From Prevotella sp. (GTDB lineage: Bacteria; Bacteroidota; Bacteroidia; Bacteroidales; Bacteroidaceae): 64,000 bases of DNA. Shown piece by piece: positions 52,134 to 61,508 of this stretch. The stretch lies in the NCBI GenBank assembly GCA_017619375.1, contig JAFZSL010000007.1, positions 186,001 through 250,000 on the forward strand, in the 5' to 3' direction. The number at the start of each line of letters is the position of its first letter. Position 1 is the stretch's first letter. The notes below the pieces were generated by a model. That model saw only the letters and a list, made by a program, of their open reading frames with translations, was not told the DNA's origin and did not search any database. The translations under genes were made by a program, and so were the position numbers.

Positions 52134-54755
52134 ATGAATAGAAAAAAAATCCTTCTCTTGATGGTTGTGTCCGCCTTGTGCCAAACACTTCTTGCCGGTC
52201 CGGTGGACCATGTGTCAACCCTTGTGGGCACGTTGTCGAAACATTCACTTTCTGCAGGAAACACCTATCCGGCCATAGCCATGCCGTGGGGGATGAATTT
52301 TTGGACCCCACAGACGGGAAAGATGGGTGATGGGTGGCAATACGTTTATACGGCTGACAAGATACGTGGGTTTAAACAAACGCACCAACCCTCTCCATGG
52401 ATCAACGACTATGGACAGTTTGCCATCATGGCGACCACGCGCACTGTATTCAACGAGGATGAACGGGCCTCGTGGTTCTCTCACAAGGCCGAGGTGGCAA
52501 AACCATATTATTATAAGGTTTACCTCGCCGATTGGGATGTCACAGCGGAAATCACACCCACGGAACGGGCAGCCGTCATCAGGCTTACCTTTCCCGAAAC
52601 TTCGGAAGCTCGTGTCATCATCGATGCCTTTGATGCAGGTTCACACGTGGCCATAGATGCTTCAAGACGACGCATAACAGGCATCACCACCAAGAATTCC
52701 GGCGGGGTGCCGGAAAACTTCAAAAACTTCTTTGTCATCGATTGCTCGCATCCAATTTCTTTTGAAGCATGCTATTCCGACACCGACGGTCTGGTTGAAG
52801 GCAAGACGGAGGTTTGGGGAAATCATACAGGGGCAGTCGTGGGCTTTCCATCGATGAAAAGGGGAGAACAGGTGATTTTAAGAGTTGCCTCTTCATTCAT
52901 CAGTTCGGAGCAGGCCATCCGCAACCTTCAGGAAATAGGAAAACAATCGTTCGATGAGGTCAAGGCTATAGGACGCCAACGATGGAACGAGGTGTTGGGG
53001 CGTGTAGAGGTGGAAGACGACAATGTTGACCATTTGCGGACGTTCTACTCCTGCCTCTACCGCTCCATGCTTTTTCCAAGGATGTTCTTTGAGATGGATG
53101 CCGCGGGGAAACCGATTCACTATAGTCCTCATACCGGCGAAGTCTGCCCAGGCTATTTTTTCACCGATACCGGCTTCTGGGACACGTTCCGCTCCCTCTT
53201 TCCGTTGCTCAACCTACTCTATCCCGAGATGAACGAGAAGATGCAGGAAGGATTGGTGAACTGTTACAAGGAAAGCGGTTTCCTACCGGAATGGGCAAGT
53301 CCCGGTCATCGTGGGTGCATGGTGGGCAACAACTCAGCCTCTGTGGTGGCGGATGCCTGGTTGAAAGGTTTGCGTGGATACGACATCGAAACCTTGTGGG
53401 AGGCTGTGGTCCATGGTTCAAATGCTGTGCATCCGAAAGTGTCGTCGACAGGACGATTGGGGTATAAACAATACAACAAACTGGGCTATGTGCCTTGTGA
53501 CATCGGCATCAACGAGAGCGTGGCGCGCACTTTGGAGTATGCCTATGATGACTGGTGCATATATAGACTGGGCGAGCAATTGGGCAAGGATGTGCGTGAA
53601 TGGTTGGCCTTTTACGATAGGGCATTGAATTACAAGAAAGTGTTTGACCGCGAGACGCGGCTGATGCGCGGACGAAATACCGACGGGTCATTCCAATCGC
53701 CTTTCAATCCTCTGAAGTGGGGGGATGCATACACCGAAGGCAATGCATGGCACTACACCTGGTCGGTGTTCCACGATCCAGAGGGCTTGATACGTCTCAT
53801 GGGCGGGAAAGACATCTTCGTGCAGATGCTCGACTCGGTGTTCAATGTGCCGCCTCTCTTCGATGAGAGTTACTACGGGAGTGTAATCCACGAGATTCGT
53901 GAGATGCAAATCATGAACATGGGCAACTACGCCCATGGCAACCAACCCATACAGCACATGATATACCTTTATAACTATGCCGCCCAGCCATGGAAGGCTC
54001 AGTATTGGGTGAGGGAGGTGATGGACCGCTTTTACACCGCCCAACCCGATGGATATTGTGGAGACGAGGACAACGGCCAGACATCTGCATGGTATGTGTT
54101 TTCTGCCATGGGATTCTATCCCGTATGTCCGGGCAGCGGACAATATGTGCTCGGCACTCCCTATTTCAAAAAGATGACACTCCATCTACCCCAAGACAAG
54201 ACATTGGTCATCCATGCGTGTGACAACACCAACGACAACCGATTTATCGGAACGATGACGTTCAACGGTCAGCCTTATGACAAGAACTACTTGGAGCATA
54301 CCGACATTCTCAAAGGGGGTGTCATCACCTGTCAGATGCAGTCAGAGCCAAATCATCAACGTGGCATAGCAGAGGACAGCGCTCCCTATTCTTTCACAAA
54401 AGATGTCATCGACCACATCATGTGGGAACCCTATGAACATGCTCCTTCTTTCCCCGGTGGGAATATATTGCAATTCATCCAAGAAAACCTCCATTATCCA
54501 GAAGAGGCCGCCAAGGATAGTATCGAAGGGCGAGTAGTCGTGACATTCATCGTTGAAACAGACGGTTCAATCAGCAATATCGAAGTGGTTCGTGGCATAC
54601 ACCCGTTGCTTGACAAAGAGGCTGTACGTGTCATGGGATTGATGCCCAAATGGAATCCGGCGATGAACAACGACACCCCCATCCGGGTGAAAACCAGCTT
54701 GCCGGTAACATTCAAATTAGAAAGCACAGAACAAAAAGAAGACCGTCGACAATAA
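52134..54755 (+). CDS. GH92 alpha-mannosidase fused to a C-terminal TonB_C domain
   Basis: 873 residues. Signal peptide to about 22 (MNRKKILLLMVVSALCQTLLAGP). Residues about 25-765 are a complete GH92 exo-alpha-mannosidase: STLVGTLSKHSLSAGNTYPA at the start, and the catalytic region GDEDNGQTSAWYVFSAMGFY near the end, finishing at APYSF as usual. About 107 further residues form a TonB C-terminal domain (APSFPGGNILQFIQENLHYP, GRVVVTFIVETDGSISNIEV, MPKWNPAMNND). The join has no stop or frame break. GH92 enzymes release mannose from N-glycans or yeast mannan. The domain closely resembles the protein encoded just downstream. Confidence 0.92.
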   Translation: MNRKKILLLMVVSALCQTLLAGPVDHVSTLVGTLSKHSLSAGNTYPAIAMPWGMNFWTPQTGKMGDGWQYVYTADKIRGFKQTHQPSPWINDYGQFAIMATTRTVFNEDERASWFSHKAEVAKPYYYKVYLADWDVTAEITPTERAAVIRLTFPETSEARVIIDAFDAGSHVAIDASRRRITGITTKNSGGVPENFKNFFVIDCSHPISFEACYSDTDGLVEGKTEVWGNHTGAVVGFPSMKRGEQVILRVASSFISSEQAIRNLQEIGKQSFDEVKAIGRQRWNEVLGRVEVEDDNVDHLRTFYSCLYRSMLFPRMFFEMDAAGKPIHYSPHTGEVCPGYFFTDTGFWDTFRSLFPLLNLLYPEMNEKMQEGLVNCYKESGFLPEWASPGHRGCMVGNNSASVVADAWLKGLRGYDIETLWEAVVHGSNAVHPKVSSTGRLGYKQYNKLGYVPCDIGINESVARTLEYAYDDWCIYRLGEQLGKDVREWLAFYDRALNYKKVFDRETRLMRGRNTDGSFQSPFNPLKWGDAYTEGNAWHYTWSVFHDPEGLIRLMGGKDIFVQMLDSVFNVPPLFDESYYGSVIHEIREMQIMNMGNYAHGNQPIQHMIYLYNYAAQPWKAQYWVREVMDRFYTAQPDGYCGDEDNGQTSAWYVFSAMGFYPVCPGSGQYVLGTPYFKKMTLHLPQDKTLVIHACDNTNDNRFIGTMTFNGQPYDKNYLEHTDILKGGVITCQMQSEPNHQRGIAEDSAPYSFTKDVIDHIMWEPYEHAPSFPGGNILQFIQENLHYPEEAAKDSIEGRVVVTFIVETDGSISNIEVVRGIHPLLDKEAVRVMGLMPKWNPAMNNDTPIRVKTSLPVTFKLESTEQKEDRRQ

Positions 54756-54817
54756 GCGACAGCCCAACGAAATGAAGTGAAAAACGACAACCGTTTTGAA
54801 AATATCAAGTAATTCTT

Positions 54818-54848
54818 TTTGTATGTCGGGCATATTCTTTAAATTTGC
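54818..54848 (+). promoter_or_regulatory. Promoter for the second TonB_C gene
   Basis: TTTG at 54818-54821 and TAAATTTGC at 54840-54848 with an 18-bp spacer. The ATG follows 26 bp later. Confidence 0.6.
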
Positions 54849-54874
54849 GAATGCTATTCATACCATAAAAACAA

Positions 54875-55387
54875 ATGATGGAAATCAAGAACAAAATCGT
54901 CCGAATCGGAATCATGGCCATGGCTCTGCTATGTTGCATGGATGCATCGGCTCAAAGCAACAGAGCTCATGGAAACTACCGTCGTAGGAGCGTGCCAGCA
55001 ACTACAAGTGATAATGCTGAGCAAGTAGATATAGTTTCCTTAATAGTGAATCCTGGAGATAATGTCAAAAACGTAATATACGATGTTGTGGAGGACCCAC
55101 CTTCTTTCCCTGGAGGCATTGCTGCTTGTCAGGAATGGTTGAACCGTAACATCCACTATCCTCCTGAGGCCGTGGAAAACGACATCCAAGGACGAGTCGT
55201 GGTGTCCTTTGTGGTAGAGCTTGATGGTTCCATCAGCAACATTGCCGTAGTGAAGGGCGTTGCCCCGTCGCTTGACAAGGAGGCTGTACGCGTTGTCAGC
55301 TCAATGCCTAAATGGAATCCAGGTAAGCAAAACAATAAATGCGTCAGGGTGAAATACAATTTGCCTGTACCTTTTAAATTAAACTAA
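54875..55387 (+). CDS. Periplasmic TonB C-terminal-domain protein
   Basis: 170 residues: signal peptide MMEIKNKIVRIGIMAMALLC up to SAQ, a polar linker to about 75, then TonB_C (PPSFPGGIAACQEWLNRNIH, GRVVVSFVVELDGSISNIAV, DKEAVRVVSSMPKWNPGKQN). The domain matches the tail of the GH92 protein almost position by position, so one was probably copied from the other. Confidence 0.88.
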   Translation: MMEIKNKIVRIGIMAMALLCCMDASAQSNRAHGNYRRRSVPATTSDNAEQVDIVSLIVNPGDNVKNVIYDVVEDPPSFPGGIAACQEWLNRNIHYPPEAVENDIQGRVVVSFVVELDGSISNIAVVKGVAPSLDKEAVRVVSSMPKWNPGKQNNKCVRVKYNLPVPFKLN

Positions 55388-55436
55388 GCCAAAGGAAGGC
55401 AGAAATCCATATTCCATTAAATACGACAAATAGACC

Positions 55437-56597
55437 GTGAAGAAAATTTTGAAAGGACTGACGGGCTTACTGATAGGCATAGCAATTGGTCTTTGTAGCA
55501 TGAAGTTGATATTCTGGATGGTGGACGGCGGAAAACCATTGGTGGAAAGTGCCTCGAAAGGTACGGACTATGGACTTTTGGCTGTTTCCATCATTTTGGC
55601 TTTCGTCTGGCTTTTCGTCACCGTGATGATTCATTTGATTTTGCATGAAGCTGGACATCTTGTCATGGGATTGTTGACGGGTTATCGTTTCCTGTCCTTC
55701 AGGGTGTTCAAGTTGACGTTGGCGAAGACCGAGGCAGGTCTGCAATGGAAGCGCTATCACATTGCCGGTACGGGAGGACAGTGCCTTATGGAACTGCCAG
55801 AAGATCAGGATGTGGACAAAGCCCCTTGGTTTTGGTATAACGCGGGTGGGGTAATGATGAACGTGCTGCTTGTCCTTGTTTCCATCTTCGTGCTCAGAAC
55901 CACGGAGTTGGGGATTGTAGGCTTCTCCTTCTTCGTCATGCTTGCCTTTGTAGGCATTGTGATGACATTGATGAACGGGATTCCCATGTTCTCGGGTGGT
56001 GTAGGCAATGACGCTCATCACATCTTGTCGCTTTGGCGGCATCCGGAGTTGCGGCTTTATTTTGTTCGCACGCTTCAAACGGCTGGCCAACTGACAAGGG
56101 GAAAACGGTTGAAAGAGTTGCCCGAAGAATGGTTTGCAGATAAACCAGCCACAAAAGACAGTCCGGCATTGGAGATAGCCAATCGTGTGAACTTCATGAC
56201 GTTGCTTGAAGACCAAGGACGGTTGGGCGAGGCTTTAAAGGTAGGTGAGGAGTTGATGTCGCTGGGAAAGGAACTTCCTCAGATTTACCAATTGGAGGTG
56301 GGGGGAGAGCGTGTCATGCTGGAATTGCTGACATTGAACCGCACGGAGGTGGTCGATGAACTATGGACATCAACAGTGGAAAAATATACGGTTATGAACA
56401 GCAACTATTCGCCAATCAAGTGTGCCGTGCTCTTTGCTTACGAACTGCTCTTCCATCATGACAAAGAGAAAGCGGAGGCATATAGCGAAATCCTCCAACT
56501 CCATCAAGACAAATATGCCATGGCAGGAGAAGCTCGTACAGCCATAAGCCTTGTGGAATCAGCCAGAGAAGTTGACGCTCGGAGACAAGGAGAATGA
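55437..56597 (+). CDS. M50-like zinc metalloprotease-type membrane protein
   Basis: 386 residues. It starts at GTG (55437), giving KKILKGLTGLLIGIAIGLC as first transmembrane helix; later ATGs would remove it. Further helices lie at about 47-75, 135-155 and 160-185. The motif VMIHLILHEAGHLVMGLLTG contains HExxH as in site-2 protease/M50 proteins, and a possible third ligand lies in GGVGNDAHHILSL. The C-terminal 170 residues are helical and cytoplasmic or periplasmic (TPR-like). An intramembrane protease is the simplest reading, but the second M50 motif NxxPxxxLDG is replaced by NGIPMFSGGVGND. Confidence 0.75.
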   Translation: MKKILKGLTGLLIGIAIGLCSMKLIFWMVDGGKPLVESASKGTDYGLLAVSIILAFVWLFVTVMIHLILHEAGHLVMGLLTGYRFLSFRVFKLTLAKTEAGLQWKRYHIAGTGGQCLMELPEDQDVDKAPWFWYNAGGVMMNVLLVLVSIFVLRTTELGIVGFSFFVMLAFVGIVMTLMNGIPMFSGGVGNDAHHILSLWRHPELRLYFVRTLQTAGQLTRGKRLKELPEEWFADKPATKDSPALEIANRVNFMTLLEDQGRLGEALKVGEELMSLGKELPQIYQLEVGGERVMLELLTLNRTEVVDELWTSTVEKYTVMNSNYSPIKCAVLFAYELLFHHDKEKAEAYSEILQLHQDKYAMAGEARTAISLVESAREVDARRQGE

Positions 56598-56716
56598 TAT
56601 TGTTCAATGATTAAAATGATATGCAAACACAAAGAGGATGCTCGAAAGAATGCTTTTTCAAATAGTTGTACAAGTTTGAACATATCCAGAGTGTCCGATT
56701 ATAATATGAAGGCAAT

Positions 56717-58225
56717 ATGAAACAAGTAAAAAGAAACATGTTGGTTCTTGCCGTGGTGGCGAGTTCTTGCAGTATCCAAGCGCAAATCGTTAACCAATTC
56801 ACCACAACTGAAAATGCGCAATGGGTACAGTCAAAAGGCAAGCTTTCAGACAAAGCACAAGGTGAAGTGGTCGCTTCAATCGATGGTACAGAGAATGGTG
56901 TGGTTTTCCGGGCATGGGGTACCACGTTCAACGAACTCGATTGGGATGCTTTTAATCTTTTGTCGCGCAACGACCAGGACGAGGTGATGAAAAACATCTT
57001 CTCTCCTGATGGCGACCTGAGATTCACCCATGGGCGGGTGTCGATGAATGCCAATGACTACGCACGAAGTTGGTACAGCTGTGATGATGTTGTGGGCGAC
57101 CTGGGGCTTCGCTATTTCAATATCGAACGTGACAAACGCAACATCATTCCCCTGGCTCGTGCCGCTCAGAAGTATTGCCCCCAACTCAAACTCTTCATGA
57201 GTCCGTGGAGTCCTCCTGCATGGATGAAAATCAATCAAGATTATCCCGTTTCACCAAACAAGTTCAATACGATGGACGAACGCCAGGGATATTTGCTTCA
57301 TATGGACAAAGAGGTGAGTTACGATGCCGATGAGATGAAGCTATTGGGCGACCGGGACGGGGTGTTCCCACGTCGCCTTGCAGCACAGGATTTCTTCATT
57401 CAAGACCCTCGGTACCTGCAGTGCTACGCCAATATGTTCTGCCGTTTCATAGACCTATATGCGGAACAGGGACTGCCCATCACCAAGGTGATGTATCAGA
57501 ACGAAGCTTATTCCTACACACCCTATCCGGGATGTGCTTGGACGGCAGAAGGCACATTGCGCTTCAACAACGACTATCTGGCTCCAATATTGGCCAAACA
57601 ACATCCAGAGGTGGAACTTTGGATCGGCACTTTCAACACCAACCGCCTTGACTATTTGGAAAAAATCCTTGACGACCCTGTCTTGCAAGCCAATGTGAAA
57701 GGTGTAGGCACGCAATGGGAATGTCGCGAAAACCTTCCGGAAATGCGGAAACGCTATCCAAATTTCCGTTTCATGGTCAGTGAAAGCGAGTGTGGAAACG
57801 GGAATATGGACTGGGCTGCAGGTGAACACACCTTCTTCCTCCTTTCTGACAATTTGGGCAATGGCTGCGATGAATACTACAATTGGAACTTCATCCTCCA
57901 GGATAATGGCATGTCGACATGGGGGTGGACACAAAATGCACTTATACAAGTGGATGGAAAAACCAGAAAAACTCGGTACACACCGGAATATCAAGCATAC
58001 AAGCATTTCAGTCATTTCATCGAACCTGGCACGGAGACTATTGCATATGCCGGAAGGAAATACTCCAAGACTCCTGTCGTAGTGTTCAAGCAAGGACAAA
58101 AGGTCATGGTCACGGCAGGCAACTTCACCGACACGGAATCACTACTCAGTGTGAAGGTCAGAAACAAGTATCTCAACATGGCCTTGCGTCCGCATTCCTT
58201 CAACACTTTTGTGATAGGCAAGTAA
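56717..58225 (+). CDS. Secreted GH30-family glycosidase
   Basis: 502 residues with signal peptide MKQVKRNMLVLAVVASSCSI ending QAQ. GH30 (glucosylceramidase clan A) features: GTTFNELDWDAF, FMSPWSPPAWMK, acid/base Glu in VMYQNEAYSYTPYPGC, nucleophile Glu in FMVSESECGNGNMDW, and the trailing beta-sandwich YKHFSHFIEPGTETIA with the final FNTFVIG. Family members split beta-glucosides, beta-1,6-glucans or other beta-linked glycans; the subfamily cannot be fixed here. Confidence 0.92.
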   Translation: MKQVKRNMLVLAVVASSCSIQAQIVNQFTTTENAQWVQSKGKLSDKAQGEVVASIDGTENGVVFRAWGTTFNELDWDAFNLLSRNDQDEVMKNIFSPDGDLRFTHGRVSMNANDYARSWYSCDDVVGDLGLRYFNIERDKRNIIPLARAAQKYCPQLKLFMSPWSPPAWMKINQDYPVSPNKFNTMDERQGYLLHMDKEVSYDADEMKLLGDRDGVFPRRLAAQDFFIQDPRYLQCYANMFCRFIDLYAEQGLPITKVMYQNEAYSYTPYPGCAWTAEGTLRFNNDYLAPILAKQHPEVELWIGTFNTNRLDYLEKILDDPVLQANVKGVGTQWECRENLPEMRKRYPNFRFMVSESECGNGNMDWAAGEHTFFLLSDNLGNGCDEYYNWNFILQDNGMSTWGWTQNALIQVDGKTRKTRYTPEYQAYKHFSHFIEPGTETIAYAGRKYSKTPVVVFKQGQKVMVTAGNFTDTESLLSVKVRNKYLNMALRPHSFNTFVIGK

Positions 58226-58245
58226 TCTTTAAAACAAACACTATT

Positions 58246-58575
58246 ATGGCAAGCGACAAAGACATTGTGCAATACATCGCCGACCAATGCTCAGGCGCAG
58301 GCGTTATTACCGTCAAGAAGATGTTTGGCGATTACGGCATCTATTGCGATGGAAAGATTTTCGGTCTGATCTGCGATGACCGTTTCTATATAAAACCAAC
58401 CGAGGCAGGTCGCTCATCATTAAAGGTTGTCGACCTGCAACCTCCTTATGAAGGAGCCAAGGATTATTTCTACATTGCCGATGTGGATGACCACGACTAT
58501 CTCGCCACATTGGTCCGTGAGACATGCAAGGAACTTCCAGAACCGAAACCAAAGAAGAGGAAGAAATCGGAGTAG
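58246..58575 (+). CDS. TfoX/Sxy N-terminal-domain protein
   Basis: 109 residues: ITVKKMFGDYGIYCDGKIFG and DRFYIKPTEAG are the signature of TfoX_N. Full TfoX/Sxy regulators of competence have an extra C-terminal domain, absent here; instead there is a Lys/Pro tail (PEPKPKKRKKSE). Stand-alone TfoX_N proteins are widespread and of unknown role. The ATG at 58246 follows the GH30 gene by 20 bp. Confidence 0.88.
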   Translation: MASDKDIVQYIADQCSGAGVITVKKMFGDYGIYCDGKIFGLICDDRFYIKPTEAGRSSLKVVDLQPPYEGAKDYFYIADVDDHDYLATLVRETCKELPEPKPKKRKKSE

Positions 58576-58605
58576 CCGAAATAATCTGAGTGATTGGAGA
58601 CGTCG

Positions 58606-58636
58606 GAGTAGTCAGTGTAATCTGATTACTCTTTTT
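58606..58636 (+). terminator. Rho-independent terminator
   Basis: GAGTA-G-TCAG (58606-58615) pairs with CTGA-T-TACTC (58622-58631), followed by T5. It ends the GH30/TfoX_N transcript. Confidence 0.75.
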
Positions 58637-58761
58637 ATGTGTAGAGTGTTTTTTCGTGGCAGAAGATAATCCTGAAGTCTTTGATGCTTACGAAGCGACC
58701 TTCCCCCCAGTAGGAGAAGGTCGTTTATGAAGAGTGGGGTGGGGTACGGATAATCAAGAGT

Positions 58762-59082
58762 CTATCCAACCACCACCGCCGTGCCGCTGACAGCCACCAT
58801 GAGCATGGAGCCATTGGCGCCGATGGTCTCATAGTCGATGTCGATGCCAACAACGGCATTGGCTCCCATGACCTGTGCACGTTGTGCCATTTCATTCATT
58901 GAGGTGTCCTTTGCTTCGCGCAATACACGCTCATAGCTTTCAGAACGGCCGCCTACGATGTCGCGTATGCCGGCGAAAAAGTCCTTTACGATGTTTGCAC
59001 CGATGATGGTCTCGCCAGTCACCACACCTTTGTATTCACGGATGGTACGGCCTTCGATGGTGGGGGTTGTGGATAGTATCAT
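58762..59082 (-). CDS. ybjQ: YbjQ / UPF0145 family protein
   Basis: 106 residues, normal length. Family pattern: [76 protein letters not shown] and the closing [11 protein letters not shown]. YbjQ proteins form pentamers; some are annotated as heavy-metal binding, but the function is not established. Confidence 0.95.
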   Translation of the reverse strand: MILSTTPTIEGRTIREYKGVVTGETIIGANIVKDFFAGIRDIVGGRSESYERVLREAKDTSMNEMAQRAQVMGANAVVGIDIDYETIGANGSMLMVAVSGTAVVVG

Positions 59083-59229
59083 GATTGTAGTGTTTAAGTG
59101 ATTCTTTCATTGCGTCTCCACTCGCTTTGACATTGCTTTAGAGATGGAGGATTTCAAGTGCAAATATAAGAAAAAAAGTGGAATTATCATGATTATGGAG
59201 AAATATTCGTAAAATTTTCTATTTTTTGT

Positions 59230-59238
59230 TACCTTTGC
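59230..59238 (+). promoter_or_regulatory. -7 box that fixes the start of the acetyltransferase
   Basis: TACCTTTGC matches the consensus and lies inside the frame upstream of ATG 59259. Translation therefore cannot begin at the earlier non-ATG codons near 59226. Confidence 0.6.
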
Positions 59239-59258
59239 CTTACAGAATCACGCGGGTT

Positions 59259-59693
59259 ATGGAATTGATCAGGGCTACAACAACGGCAGGGCGCGCAGGA
59301 GCTTACTATGTGCGTATCCAAGCAATGGCAAGAAAGCATCATATTCCACTTGATGTGGAGTTTGACGAACATGACACCCCTGAAACGAGGTATGTCGTGG
59401 CTGTTGATGATTTCCTGCCCATTGCCACATGCCGTCTCTATGCCTTGGATGAGAGCAGAGTGATGTTGGGGCGTATCGTCGTATTGCCAGAATACCGCCA
59501 TCGAGGAATCGGCACCCAGGTTGTTGCAGAAGCTGAGGATTGGGCCAGGGAAATGGGTTTTTCCATAGCGGTTCTCGAGAGTCGCGACAACAAGATTCCT
59601 TTTTATCAGTCAATGGGTTATGTCCTATGTATTGGGCAAAAGATTGAAGGAGAGACATTCGTTTGCTACAGGATGGAGAAAAGTTTGGTGTGA
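59259..59693 (+). CDS. GNAT family N-acetyltransferase
   Basis: 144 residues. The acetyl-CoA site is VMLGRIVVLPEYRHRGIGTQ (motif A, RxxGxG/A) followed by a helix, and motif B near NKIPFYQSMGY. Substrate unknown; the beginning HIPLDVEFDEHDTPETRYVV has the ElaA-like layout. It precedes the HAD-like gene by 40 bp. Confidence 0.85.
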   Translation: MELIRATTTAGRAGAYYVRIQAMARKHHIPLDVEFDEHDTPETRYVVAVDDFLPIATCRLYALDESRVMLGRIVVLPEYRHRGIGTQVVAEAEDWAREMGFSIAVLESRDNKIPFYQSMGYVLCIGQKIEGETFVCYRMEKSLV

Positions 59694-59733
59694 TGTGTGT
59701 TGGATAGGTTTACTCAAATATACATTGAATGGT

Positions 59734-60198
59734 ATGAAAATCATCTTTCTTGATTTCGACGGTGTGATGGATACCGCTTATTATGATGACGTTCTTTTCG
59801 ACAAAGGACTACCTGCTTGCGATGAGTTCGGCCCGATTTTCGACCCTGAATGCGTGAGGAATTTGGCGGAAATCATAGACAAGACAAGTGCGGACATTGT
59901 CGTGACTTCGACATGGAAGGATTATATGACATACGAAGATTTTCTTGATATGTGGAAAACAAGGGGATTGCCAGGTTTCGTGACAGACGTGACCCCAACA
60001 GTGAGCAGGAAACGTGGTGACGAGATAGATGCTTGGGTAAGTGATTGTGTCGCTGATTGTCAATATGTAATCATCGACGACTTGGATGGAAGCAATTTCA
60101 ATGAGCACCAATTGTCAAGATTGCTTGTCGTCAATCCTTACAACGGGTTGGATGATGTGACTGCGGAAAGGGCGATAGCATTACTTAATCAAGAATGA
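59734..60198 (+). CDS. HAD-like hydrolase domain protein
   Basis: 154 residues. The N-terminus MKIIFLDFDGVMDTAYYDD carries the HAD motif I (DxDGV), TSTWKDY is motif II, and VIIDDLDGSNF is motif IV. This is the minimal cap-less HAD type also found fused to RNA-repair enzymes and as stand-alone proteins. Phosphatase activity is likely, substrate unknown. Its stop overlaps the next gene start by 4 bp. Confidence 0.8.
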   Translation: MKIIFLDFDGVMDTAYYDDVLFDKGLPACDEFGPIFDPECVRNLAEIIDKTSADIVVTSTWKDYMTYEDFLDMWKTRGLPGFVTDVTPTVSRKRGDEIDAWVSDCVADCQYVIIDDLDGSNFNEHQLSRLLVVNPYNGLDDVTAERAIALLNQE

Positions 60199-60638
60199 TG
60201 ATGTCGAAACAACATATAATGAACAATGATATGATGGAAATCGAGTATAAGGACATACATGATTTCGACCAACAAGAACTGCAATCACTATTCTTGTCTG
60301 TCGAATGGTCCTCTGGGCATTTCCCGGAAAAGTTGGTTGTGGCGATGAAAAATTTTGAGACCGTCTATACGGCTTGGGACGGAAACAAACTTGTCGGCCT
60401 CATATGCGCCATGGATGACGGCATCATGACCGCCTATGTGCACTACCTGCTTGTCCGCCCAGAATACCAACATTTGGGAATCGGAAAGCATTTGGTGGAG
60501 ACGATGAAAGAACACTACGCTGATTTCCTGCGAATCGTCGTTGTTGCCTATGATGAGGAACTGAACTTCTACCAATCGTGTGGATTCAAGAAAGCTGGTG
60601 ATGCAAGCGCCATGTTCATCACCAGCCTTTGGACATAG
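60195..60638 (+). CDS. GNAT family N-acetyltransferase
   Basis: 147 residues. Motif A: YLLVRPEYQHLGIGKHLVET; motif B: LNFYQSCGFKKAGDASAM. It overlaps the HAD-like gene (ATGA), so the pair is cotranslated. The start is one of three successive Met codons at 60195; an internal Met at residue 13 or 14 is also possible. Substrate unknown. Confidence 0.85.
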   Translation: MMMSKQHIMNNDMMEIEYKDIHDFDQQELQSLFLSVEWSSGHFPEKLVVAMKNFETVYTAWDGNKLVGLICAMDDGIMTAYVHYLLVRPEYQHLGIGKHLVETMKEHYADFLRIVVVAYDEELNFYQSCGFKKAGDASAMFITSLWT

Positions 60639-60652
60639 GGGGGATTAGTAGC

Positions 60653-61408
60653 CTACTTCCTTACAATCACGCTGCCGCTGGCTTGATGGGTGGCCAATAT
60701 CAGCACCTCGGCTATCTGCACATGCTCGGGAGCATTGGCGGCAAAGACTGCCACGTCGGCGATGTCTTCTCCAATCAGCGGCTTGATGCCTGTATAGACT
60801 TTGGCGGCGCGGTCGTGGTCTCCGTGGAAACGAGTGTTGCTGAAGTTGGTCTCTACAAGTCCCGGCTTCAGATTGGTCACGCGTATGGCTGTGTCGGCTA
60901 CGTCGATGCGTAGTCCGTCGGTGATCGCCTTCACGGCTGCCTTGGTGGCGCAATAGACATTGCCCCCAGCATAGGCAGCATCCCCAGCAACAGACCCTAC
61001 ATTGATGACATGTCCACGGTTGCGTCTTACCATGCCAGGGACTACAAGTCTTGTCATCAATAAAAGCCCTTTGATATTCGTGTCGATCATCGTTTCCCAG
61101 TCGTCAATGCAACCTTCATATTCGGGTTCAAGCCCGAGAGCCAGGCCGGCATTGTTGACAAGCACATCTATTTCCCGCCACTCCTCAGGCAATTCGCCCA
61201 GGCTTTTCTCTGCCTTTTCGCGGTCTCTCACATCGAAGGCCAATGTCTTCACCTTGGCCCCTTTCGCTACCAGTTCCTTTTCAATCTCTCCCAATCGTTG
61301 CTCATTTCTTCCTGTGAGAATCAGTTGGTCGCCGTTTTCAGCGAATTTCTTTGCACAAGCGAGTCCGATGCCGCTTGTCGCTCCTGTTATCAATACGATT
61401 TTGTTCAT
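60653..61408 (-). CDS. SDR-family NADP-dependent dehydrogenase (YdfG-like)
   Basis: 251 residues. Classical SDR: cofactor loop TGATSGIG near the N-terminus, NNAG at VLVNNAGLALG, Ser in NVGSVAGDAAYAGG, and the catalytic YCATKAAV. The closest known group is YdfG, which oxidises L-allo-threonine/serine or reduces malonic semialdehyde. Convergent with the acetyltransferase gene, 14 bp apart. Confidence 0.92.
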   Translation of the reverse strand: MNKIVLITGATSGIGLACAKKFAENGDQLILTGRNEQRLGEIEKELVAKGAKVKTLAFDVRDREKAEKSLGELPEEWREIDVLVNNAGLALGLEPEYEGCIDDWETMIDTNIKGLLLMTRLVVPGMVRRNRGHVINVGSVAGDAAYAGGNVYCATKAAVKAITDGLRIDVADTAIRVTNLKPGLVETNFSNTRFHGDHDRAAKVYTGIKPLIGEDIADVAVFAANAPEHVQIAEVLILATHQASGSVIVRK

Positions 61409-61500
61409 CTTTCCTTTATCATTTTTTTACAAATACAGCAATCAAAGCAACTATGGAAATTATTCGGAATATCTTACCCATAGCGTTTTTGTACTTTCTG

Positions 61501-61508
61501 CAAAATTA
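61501..61508 (-). promoter_or_regulatory. Promoter -7 box for the SDR gene
   Basis: Minus-strand TAATTTTG followed by C, about 92 bp upstream of the SDR start, fits TAnnTTTG. Confidence 0.45.
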
